From NCBI GenBank assembly GCA_963920765.1, contig OY987249.1, forward strand, positions 5,438,188 to 5,502,187: DNA of 64,000 nt. The letters are read 5' to 3'. This document shows positions 49,829-58,840 of this stretch, piece after piece (within the stretch, counting starts at the first letter, position 1; the number at the start of each line of letters is the position of its first letter). The translations under genes and the position numbers were made by a program. The stretch is from Ulota crispa. Its lineage: Eukaryota > Streptophyta > Bryopsida > Orthotrichales > Orthotrichaceae. A model generated the notes under the pieces. It was not told where the DNA came from, searched no databases, and saw nothing but the letters and a program-made list of their open reading frames with translations.

Positions 49829-50326
49829 CAATGTTATGCTTGATGAACACCACACACTGGCAACCGTATTTGTCTTATTAGTAGTGCTTAGTGGTGCCCC
49901 TTTACTCTAGCCGCCCTGGTTTAAGCGGTTGTTGTTGTTTTTGTTTTTTTTCCCTTTTTTTTGCAATGGATTCTTTAATTTGTGCCAAAAATATACATGT
50001 ATATGCAAAGTTGACCATTCATTTTGTTGAAAAGTCTTACACTATTCAGATTTAGAATCTGTGCCAATAAGGAATTGTTTGTCACTTTGTTTGTCACGTT
50101 GTTTGTCACATTGGACACTTGGCTCCATGCAAAACCAACATTCTCCAGAAGTTGTGCAAAATTGTACGTCATGAGCACAAGAAACTAAAATCCAAATGAC
50201 TGGAATCTCTTCCGACCAATGTTTAGGCGGTTGCTGTATTTTTATCCGGTGAAAATACAAAAACAAAAAGAGAACTGGATGAACTATGAAAGTATACGTT
50301 AAAAAATCAGTCAGGGTCTTTAAAAA
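49829..50326. other. unclassified non-coding DNA
   Basis: Contains GTTTGTCACTTTGTTTGTCACGTTGTTTGTCAC near 50080-50110, three units of about 12 bp. No gene. Confidence 0.4.
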
Positions 50327-50329
50327 TAT

Positions 50330-50637
50330 CTACACCAAGTAGTGCATCTAAGTTGCCTCAACAATCAGGTTGCCTTACCTTGGAAAGTTACCTCATGATC
50401 CACCACTTGCCCACTTAGAAGTGCATGCAATTCTTTACATATTTAGATTTTATTTGATTTACAACTTGGGTATTGCTAGTTTGTCTTTCTATAGCTTTGT
50501 AGCACTTGTCAAGTTTTTTAAAAATGATTTATTACAATAATTATTGCTGAAAATTACTCTAGCAACAGTAAGTATTTAAATAGTGTGGAATGTTGAGAAA
50601 TTAGTATGGGGCAACCTAAATGCACTATTTGATGTAG
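50330..50637. mobile_element. MITE family M, copy d
   Basis: 308 bp; begins CTACACCAAGTAGTGCATCT, ends GCACTATTTGATGTAG. Flanked by TAT at 50327-50329 and 50638-50640, the clearest target duplication in this family. Confidence 0.8.
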
Positions 50638-50765
50638 TATGAGTGTAGGCAATATTCAATGTAGGGAGGTGAAGATTTGAATGAAAATTGTGCAATCAAA
50701 AAACATAGTCAATGGTGAAGCTCAAAACTATCCCACTTATAATTGAAACTCATGTCTTTGCCAAC

Positions 50766-51019
50766 AACGTGATATTCATTAAATTGGGAAAATGCAATTC
50801 CAAATTGTACTTCACCTAAAACAAAAAAAATTACCTTAAACCAGATTTGAAGGTATCAGATTCAATTTGAGCCACTAAGATTTTTTCCCTCGCAAATTCC
50901 TCCTCTTAGGTGAAGGCACATGTACCAAAAAAATGCTAGAGCTTGGTTTAAGGTGATCACCTTAAACCTTCAGAATTCCCAAAATGTGCGATCTTTCCCA
51001 ATTTAATGAATATCGTGTT
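50766..51019. mobile_element. MITE family E (4-bp target duplication), uninterrupted copy
   Basis: 254 bp; AACGTGATATTCATTAAATT and inverted AACACGATATTCATTAAATT, flanked by CAAC at 50762-50765 and 51020-51023. Keeps the empty TTAA (GCTTGGTTTAAGGTGATCAC) that is occupied in the 26377 copy. Confidence 0.85.
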
Positions 51020-51039
51020 CAACTTTTTGTAGGCAAATG

Positions 51040-51190
51040 TTTGTCAAAACCTTACTTCATTTTGACACTGTTACACCAAAATATATCCAATGAAAAAATT
51101 GGACAAAATTGTCAAATTCTTCTCAACAAAGTAATGGTGCACCAAAATTAGATGAGAGTTCCTAATATTAATATGTTGTATGAATGAATG
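51040..51190. repeat. dispersed repeat H, copy 1
   Basis: Resembles 62300-62470: AAATTGTCAAATTCTTCTC, GCACCAAAATTAGATGAG and ACCTAATATTAAT-like phrases in the same order. Type not known. Confidence 0.5.
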
Positions 51191-51192
51191 AA

Positions 51193-51507
51193 CACACATA
51201 ACATTCAATAGCACTAGTAAAGGCTGCCCTCCCTCTAAGGGAATAGTGTGGAATATTCCACACCCTTCTTTAACTATGGGGACTCTTGGTTGAATTTGTT
51301 AAAGAGTTTATGAAAGAGAGGCTCAGTTTAGTGCACATACGTCAATGTGGGGGCCCAACCATGTCAAAAGAAAGCAGGAAAAAAAAAAAAAAAAAAAAAA
51401 GTTTTTTTTTTTTTTTTTTTTTTTGGGTCAAGGATGAAGTTTGAGGATGATACTTGAAGAGAGAGGGAAAGGCAACCTCTCTTCATGCTATTGAATGTTA
51501 TGCACAT
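51193..51507. repeat. hairpin repeat with an A22/T23 core
   Basis: CATAACATTCAATAGCA at the left is mirrored by TGCTATTGAATGTTATG at the right. Near the middle lie 22 A (51379-51400), one G and 23 T (51402-51424). Confidence 0.7.
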
Positions 51508-51524
51508 AGATGGTTTTAACCCCA

Positions 51525-51758
51525 TATTAGGTAAATATGGAGTATACGCTTATTTATGGAGTTTTACTTAAAATCCTTCTACATTGGAGGGAAACTAATT
51601 TAGAAGTTATTGTAGCAAAATGATGAGAAGCTTAATACAACAAGAGTGTATTGTAATATTATGAGAAAAAAGGGTCAATGGCACATTACACTAGCTTGAA
51701 AACATGATAGTATACACTCCACAAATTGTTGCATAACTCCATATCTACCTAATATCCC
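51525..51758. repeat. inverted repeat
   Basis: ATATTAGGTAAATATGGAGT and its near-perfect inverse ACTCCATATCTACCTAATAT enclose about 190 bp. No target duplication seen. Confidence 0.6.
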
Positions 51759-51759
51759 A

Positions 51760-53340
51760 ATTTTTGTTCATTTTCCCTTGTATGCATTCTAGGGTGCATG
51801 ACACTTGTCTAACAAAAAAAATGGAAATAAGGATTTCCTATGAAGAATAGGAGTATTTGCAAATAGAAAATTTTCTACCCACGTTTTTGCTTTTGACCAT
51901 AGGATAGGAAGCTTTGCATAGAGAGAATCTACCTTGTAAAAGTTTGAGTAGGTACCTTGCTCAAAAAACAAGCAAGTACTATAAGGACAAAGTCTCTTTG
52001 TAGCATTGCTGCTTGTTTTTTTAGCTAAAAGTAATGGCAAGACCACTCATAAGAGGAAAAATGAGTTCAAGAGAAGGCCTCCCAACCTTGACAAACCACC
52101 CTATTTATTTAGGTAGGAGAAGCATAGGTAAGGTATCTACACAAGTGTCTCTACCTTGTGTGAACTATTCAAGTGTACCATGGTACATAACAAAAGAATT
52201 GATGATGGAAAAAAATATTATAATATGACAATGACAGATGCAAGGACTTTTAGTGGGACACAAGAATAAACTAGGACTAGAATTCCCAATCAAACAAGGA
52301 CATTCATCAAACAAAAAGCATATGATAGTGGGGTGATTGCAAGAATGACATGTACTACATTCTATCCCCCTTACCTTGTGCGGCTTGTTTTTTGCTTGTA
52401 ACTTTTGCAAAAGAAATCATATTGACTTGTCCTTTTAGAGTAACATGAACATGCAAGTTATTGATGTTCAATGATTTTTTGTTGTTTTTTAAAATTATTT
52501 TGCTATTTTTAAGCAGCCCCCAAATGGGTGTCTACCTTGGCCATTTTGGGGGTTTTTAGTACTATTTTGGGTCCAAAAAAGCTTTTCTAGGGCTATGAAT
52601 TAGGGATGTTGTTTATGGAGCATGCTTACAAACATTTATAAAAGGGTTTTGCAAATTATAAATTCCATGGCATCTACATTGTCTCAAAGTGGGCATCCTA
52701 TCTCCCTTCATTGGCAAAATACAAAGAAATTCCTCACCAAAGCAATTGTACCATGTGAATGTGTTTAATGGGTTCTCAAATGGCCAATTTTTATTTTATT
52801 TTTTTGAATTATTTTACTATTTTCTAAAGAGCAAGAAAGAAATTGGCTTCTTAAGGTGATTTTGTTTTGCGCATAACTTTTAGAATAAAACTTTTCTAGG
52901 TCTGAATTTTCACAAGTATGCTATTTTCAGTGTTTTACAAACTGTGAATATTTTATTTTATTTTTTAAAAAATTATTCCAAAAGCTCGGTAGTACTATTA
53001 GTACTACTAGTACTAAGGGTGTTTGAGACAAAATAGAGATGTCATTCTTGCAACTACCCAATGTAAAAAGAAATTATTCTCATGAAGTACTTGTAAGCGG
53101 GTATAGGAGATTAATCTCTTTATATTTGAAAAAAGACATTACATTTAAATGCTTTTGACCCTCCAACTACTTCCCATAGGGGCCTTCTCTAACCCTCTTT
53201 TTTCCTCTGATGCTTTTATCACTTTGAGCAGCTGGAGATATTTATTAAAAATCACATTCGTGATGACTGGAGCAGGCCGAGCACTGTCTTGAAAATTTGT
53301 GCAAAAACTAAAAAAGATTAAGGTTAGAGAAGCTAGTTTT
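51760..53340. other. unclassified AT-rich region
   Basis: ORFs at 51789-52046 (minus), 52034-52228 (plus) and 52165-52410 (minus) are unrecognised and interrupted in all frames. Possibly a decayed coding fragment, but no family could be named. Confidence 0.3.
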
Positions 53341-54392
53341 GGCGAAGCATTCACAGTCGGTTGAGCACCACGTGTCGATGCCTTTGCATTCCATACATAA
53401 GTAATGATAAATGTGAAAAAGGAAAAAGAGAAAGGAAGCTATACCCAAATTATTTTGTAGCAACCAAGAAATGTGAACACCATGTTAAATTATAAATTCT
53501 AGCACATTTAGCAGTGTTAAGCCACTGGATCTACTATTTATACAAACTACATTTGGGATCCATGTCATTCAAATAGCCTTCTTCAACATTATTTGATATC
53601 TGCACGAAACCCTATGAACCCAAATTTCACCTATATAAATACCTAGGTTATTGTTTGTGTCACAAAAAAAGGAAAAAAAAAAGAAAGCTTCTTGAAAAAC
53701 AATCTTGCAATAGATTTTGGAGGATGATTTTTCATACATTGCAGAGATCTGGCCAAGACGATCTACTCCTCAGTTTGATCCTTGTCACAAAGGCAATTCT
53801 CCAACCACTCTAGCGTGTGAGATATCATTAGAATTTTTTTGGGAAGGGCCCTTCTAATCGTATAAAATATGCCATCTAATTAAGATAAGAGCACATAACG
53901 CCTTCAAAGGCTGCGACTAGGAATTTGAGAGACTTGAGAGAATGACGAGAAGTACATGGAAAAGAAAGGGAACATAGCGCATGGTGACCCCAAAACTCTG
54001 TATTATTTTTTGTAACAAAAAGGGACCTTGCATAGATGGGTTCAAGAACTACTTAGTGGCCGGATCAAATGACACAACCAACTCCAAGTTTCCATATTAT
54101 AGAAAAAGACCATCACAGCATCCTTATGCATCAGAAAAATTTGACACACAGGAAGCAAAGAATCGTGCTGCAAAGCATGTGGTGCTACCAAAGATTCTTC
54201 CAAAGCTTTGTATGCATACCTCTACGGACAGATGTCTGAGACACCAAAAATGCAGCAAAGGTGTAAATGACAAAATCTCCAACTAGTTTTTTGCAACGAT
54301 TATGAAATTTGGAAAAGCACCGCTTCCGACGAGGTTCCTGTTGAGACAGCTGAGCCTGTACACGCAGGTCACATGAGACCGCTCCTGCTCCT
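53341..54392. other. region downstream of the HIG1 gene
   Basis: No recognised gene. The plus ORF at 53981-54286 has no known domain. May hold the 3' UTR and terminator of the minus-strand HIG1 gene close to 54392. Confidence 0.4.
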
Positions 54393-55857
54393 TCATGACT
54401 TGCCTTGGAAGTAAACACTTCCAGTCATAAGTGCCACGGTGGCTGCTTGGAAGATAATACGGGTACGCATCAACATCTGGCTCGTCCTGTAGTTCCCCTG
54501 CCGAAACGATGCCAACCCTGCTACCAACACCCCAGCGGTAGCCACAGCGCCTGCACTCACAGCAAGCCCCTTTTCAGCAACAAAGGCTGGTTTGTACTAC
54601 AGAGGATCTGGAGGAGGACACCCAATCCTCCAGGCCTGATGATACTTTGAAGACCCCCACAAGGCAGATCTCAGCTTTGAAGACCCTATCAATCACATAA
54701 CTGGTTTCAACTAAAATAAGCCAATCACTAAGTGACACATTAGCAAGACTTTGCTCATGGATAAGATTCATCTTTGAACACATCGTTACCTAGTTGGCAT
54801 CTCATAATTGGTTTCTATTTTTGAATTGTTCATAAGAAAATTTCTCTGTTGACTATGGCTTGTGGCTCTTCCAAGAGCTAATCTTTGAGTGACACATTTT
54901 TTGAAGAAACCGGTTACAATATGTATAAGGTAATAGTTTTCTTAAAATCGGTTAGGTTTTGCACTGATGACCAGTTCTAAGAAAACAATTACCTGATCAT
55001 CGATTGTGAACTGCTCTTCCGAGAGCCAATCGCTGAGCAACACGTCAGCGGAACTCACGAAAAAACCGGTTATGCCCAGTAATCGTTTTCTTAGAAACAG
55101 CAGAGCCGGTTGTGCACTGATAACCGGTTCTAAGAAAACGATTACCTAATACGTATAAGAAGGGCAATTAGGGTATGTGGTAACTGAGAAAACGATTACC
55201 TAATACGTATAAGAAGGGCAATTAGGGTATGTGGTAACTGAGCCAGCCAATTGAGAGAATAGAAACAGATTAAGCCGATTATTCGAGATAATTTTGATAA
55301 TCTACACTTGGATAGAACTTCGAGGCATCGTAAGGCTGGAACGACATGCTTGGGGAAAAATTATAAATAATAATGAAAAAGGGGTGCCCTAATGGTTGAT
55401 CTCATTGACCAATGAGTTTCATAAATATAGTACACTCACGAATTAGTGAGAAAAACACTGTATATGACTGGTCAAAACTCAAAAGTGAGAAGAATCGATT
55501 TAAACAGAAACCCTAATGTAAACAACGGTACTCAAATCCCCAATTTGGGCTACTTCGTCCGTTCGACGGATGCAATGACTTAAAGGATTGATAAAGAACT
55601 CTCATTAAATCACAAACGATGCTCTTATCAGATCACCAATTAAGTATTAGGACCTGTTGTTGAGTCCATCGCAGAAAAGACCCAGTGACAACACAACCAT
55701 AACCAAAATAATAAAGGGTAGCTGTAAGGGATAGTGATTCACCACAAAGCACGAGAGGATTGCGCCACTCCTTCTTAGGGTTGCCGAACAAGTCCTCCAA
55801 GTCCACCATTTGGTCGCCAGCATTCTTGAGAACCTCTGACGACTCGCGCGTCGCCAT
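54393..55857 (-). CDS. HIG1-domain (hypoxia-induced) mitochondrial inner-membrane protein, two exons
   Basis: Small HIG1-domain protein of the HIGD2/Rcf1 kind; relatives sit in the mitochondrial inner membrane and help assemble respiratory complexes III/IV. Exon 1 is 55857-55743 (begins MATRESSEVLKNAGDQMVDL, ends NPLVLC plus one base). Exon 2 is 54550-54393, ending in TGA. The 1192-bp intron is GT-AG, with phase 1 on both sides. The join gives NPLVLCGAVATAGVLVAGL, followed by ASFRQGNYRTSQMLMRTR. This lines up without gaps with the family pattern NP-V--G--ATA--L--GL-SF--GN---SQ--MRTR. Length is about 90 aa, normal for the family, with two membrane segments around the SFRQGN loop. Other AG acceptors at 54569 and 54586 would insert residues and break the family spacing, so I prefer 54550. 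Domain assignment is strong; the exact splice site and the role in this plant are inferred. Confidence 0.82.
54860..55133. repeat. diverged direct repeat in the HIG1 intron
   Basis: Two diverged units holding AACCGGTT, TAGTTTTCTTA/CGTTTTCTTA, TGCACTGATGACC/TGCACTGATAACC and TTCTAAGAAAAC. They continue into the exact 54-bp duplication. Confidence 0.6.
55134..55241. repeat. exact 54-bp tandem duplication in the HIG1 intron
   Basis: Two identical units beginning GAAAACGATTACCTAATACG and ending GTGGTAACTGA. Identity implies a recent event. Confidence 0.95.
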
Positions 55858-56152
55858 GGCGGCCCTCGCGACTACACAATCACTACGATTGCGAACAAAA
55901 ACGAGAAGGTCGGGAACGGAGTTCGGGAGAGATCCGTTGCAGAGCCTGGCAGAAGAAGAGATGAGGTGTTTAGTGTTCGCGTGGCCATGGATTCCGAGAT
56001 CGGAATTTAGCAGCGACCATGCCGTGTGGAAGGTCGCTACGAGGGTGAAGCATGGCTTCGTGGGCGCTTGTGAGCCTCCAGCGAGATTGGATGAACGTAG
56101 ACATTCATCCATCTTAGCAATGATCGAAAGAGGAAGTTTTTTTCTCAGTAAG
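55858..56152 (-). promoter_or_regulatory. probable 5' leader and promoter of the HIG1 gene
   Basis: Less AT-rich 295-bp stretch just upstream of the HIG1 ATG, bounded by a MITE on its far side. No exact TATA box or start site can be fixed by eye. Confidence 0.4.
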
Positions 56153-56439
56153 GTACACGGAATATAGCGTTTAGGTTGCCCCACACTAATTCCTTGACAT
56201 TTCCCACTAAATAAATGTCTACTGCCGCTACAGTAATTTTCATCAAAAATTACAGCAAGAAATAGTTTTTAAAAGGCCTGACAACAACAATCTTCAAAAA
56301 GACAAGCTAGTAGTTTCCAAGTCATAAACCATGTGAAATCCAAGTATGTAGAGAGTTGCATGCACCTCCAAGTGACCAAGTGATGAGTCATGAGGTAATT
56401 TTCCAAGGTAAGGCAACCTAAATGCAATATTTGGTGTAG
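56153..56439. mobile_element. MITE family M, copy e, upstream of HIG1
   Basis: 287 bp; GTACACGGAATATAGCGTTT at the left and inverted CTACACCAAATATTGCATTT at the right. It begins 296 bp upstream of the HIG1 start codon. Confidence 0.75.
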
Positions 56440-57134
56440 GTAGCTCAAAAACAACACTTTAAGGGCTGATCCGCATTTTCATGGGCTTTTTAGACAAGAA
56501 GATTTTTGTTTGTAATTTTTAGACAAAGAGAAATGGATGTCAAATGTAACACAATTTTTTTCATATTTTTTGAAGCATTATTGAATATTGTTGATAAATT
56601 TTCAAAGTTTTAAGTAGTAAGTACCTATTTGTAATTCTCCCATAAATCGTTCCCATGCAACTTATAAAGAGATGACATGAAATCAAGGAGTGTGATTGGC
56701 TCTTGCAGTAAAATACACATTTTCTTCTATGACTAAGGAGAGTTCATTCAAGGACCATCTCATATCCATTCCTAAAGGACCTATGAGATGCCTTATCTAA
56801 GAGGGGACGCAATTCGAGCTACTTACCTTACCCTCTAGAGCACATTACTCTCATGAACCATTTTGGAAGGAAATACAATTTATAAGGAGCTCTTAGAACA
56901 ATGCAAATAATATTAGTGTAGACCATGGTGGAAGATTAAAAAGAATTGAAATATGTCTATATGGGACAAGAAAGTTTTTTTTACAAGAATACCAGTTGGC
57001 GCTTGCTAAGCTACGCATTCTCTATATGAATTTTATTATGATTTTCATATGTTAGATAGAATGCAAAGTAAAAATTTCAACAAGTCTTCAAACTAGATCC
57101 GTATGATAATATCACAGAGATTGGATATGTGATA
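56440..57134. other. unclassified intergenic DNA
   Basis: No gene or repeat end recognised. Confidence 0.4.
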
Positions 57135-57488
57135 CTCCCTCTGTCCCAAAATGATCTTCTTGTTAATCTTTATTTAGTGTCCCAAAATAATCTTCTTGTT
57201 GGAGGAAGGGAGCTAGCGACACTTGCACATAGTCCAAAAGCATGGGCATGCTAACCAATCCCATGCCATCAAGTGAGTGGCCACTGGTGCTCTTCAAAAA
57301 TGCCTCAAAAATTCAATTTTCAAGCACTTTGAAACCACACTTTGAAAACTAATTTGAAACTCAAAATTTCAAAACAATAAGAGGACATCAAACTCTATTC
57401 ATAGGTCATTTAAAAAAAAAAATGGTTCTTTTTGAGCTTATTCTATAACATTTTGTGTAGCAGGAAGATCATTTTGGGACTGAGGGAG
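57135..57488. mobile_element. Stowaway MITE
   Basis: 354 bp; CTCCCTCTGTCCCAAAATGA and inverted CTCCCTCAGTCCCAAAATGA, flanked by TA at 57133-57134 and 57489-57490. This is the classic Stowaway terminus. Internally TGTCCCAAAATGATCTTCTT is repeated about 45 bp on. Confidence 0.92.
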
Positions 57489-57490
57489 TA

Positions 57491-58650
57491 TTACAGAGGT
57501 CAAGGTGTGATATCACAAAGGTGCAAAGTGGTATTTGAGAGGTTCTTGTGATTTTAGTAGTATGACGAATAGAATAGAATCTTTCTAGTTTCTAGTTGAA
57601 TATTGTCTAGCTAAATAACTGACATTGAACACTAAGTGAATAATAACTTTGGGCCCCAACCTGAAGATTGTAGTTAAGATCATCTCGTGTTTGTCTAAGT
57701 GTATATCCGACCTTGATCCCAATAATATGCAATTAAAAAGGTCCTCTTATGCCACCTTACATCAATGTTACGGCATTTATTTGAGATATAATTCTACACA
57801 AAAGTCATGGCAAATTGGAATAGCACCATATTTTGCAATTATAACCATGATACATGGTTATCAGCTGAATTATTATTAGAGATTGATTCAAATTATTTGA
57901 AAGAAAAGGAATTACTAAATTTGAGAGAGAATTCTATGGATAAAATTACCTCAATTGTATTATACATATTGGTTTATTTTAGATGTATGTATAAGATTCA
58001 AGATGAAAATGGGTTTTCATCCAAGGACTACATGTTTCATCTATATTCACAAACCGTACATTCCAATATTGTACATCCTTAGAAACAACAAATATCTTTG
58101 GGATCTTCTTTGGATTGCAGATTACAATGAGATATACCACCTTATATAGAGAAAATATACTTACCCTGGGTAGAGATGTATTCACGATTTTGAATAATTC
58201 AATATAGTTCTGTTGTTTGTTCGTTTTTCGATTTAGCTTTAGCCAAGTAATATAAGTTACGAATAAGCTTGTGCATCTGAGGACCACCACTTTGTTCTCT
58301 CAAAAAATCAAACATTATTTACTCCCTGGATATGTCATTATTCACACCACTTAATTTGTAAAACCTTCACTCCAATATACTGTAGCATTATTGAAAGAAA
58401 AAAAAATCGCCTTGGCACCTTTGGGAAAGAACCCAGATATCCTTCTAAACAATCTTGAACCCATCCCAAGTGGGATAGGGGTACAAAAATCTACAAAGAA
58501 AAAAGACAGTTTTGGTAACTCATTGAATGCCATGTACATTCTTTGTAAGAAACAATCATGCTTTTCAGTCTTCATTTTGAGTTGCCATCTACAGTGGCAA
58601 CAGGTGAAGCCTCACAATTGCTAAAGAAATGTTCTCATCAGAAAATTGAA
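57491..58650. other. intergenic DNA between the Stowaway element and GH17
   Basis: Overlapping ORFs of 60-103 codons on both strands (57649-58290, 58351-58624) with no recognisable domains. Confidence 0.4.
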
Positions 58651-58775
58651 ACAGTGTCCAAATTGACACGTCCTGATTGACTAAATATGTCCAAATTGAA
58701 GGAAAAATGTCCTAATCGACAAAAAAAAATGTCCAAATTGACACGTCCTAATTGACAGAAAATGGCCGAATTGAC
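58650..58775. repeat. short interspersed tandem motif 3' of GH17
   Basis: ATGTCC-AATTGAC-type motifs occur about six times; TGTCCAAATTGACACGTCCT occurs twice 77 bp apart. It ends about 65 bp past the GH17 stop codon, so it may lie in the 3' UTR or flank. Confidence 0.8.
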
Positions 58776-58840
58776 AGTGTTCTCTTGTAGTGTGTAAAAA
58801 ACTAACTACCTATATGCAAAAGAATGAGTTCTCAAAATTT

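Noticed and set aside
52034..52410. Decayed protein-coding fragment
   Set aside because: Frames are broken and I could not match any of them to a family, so no call is made.
55760..56167. 135-codon plus-strand ORF
   Set aside because: It lies antisense to HIG1 exon 1 and its leader, has no recognised domain and runs into a MITE terminus; the minus-strand gene explains the open frame.
55633..56184. 183-codon minus ORF as a single protein
   Set aside because: It starts in MITE sequence and reads through a splice donor. Only the part from the ATG at 55857 to 55743 is supported as coding.
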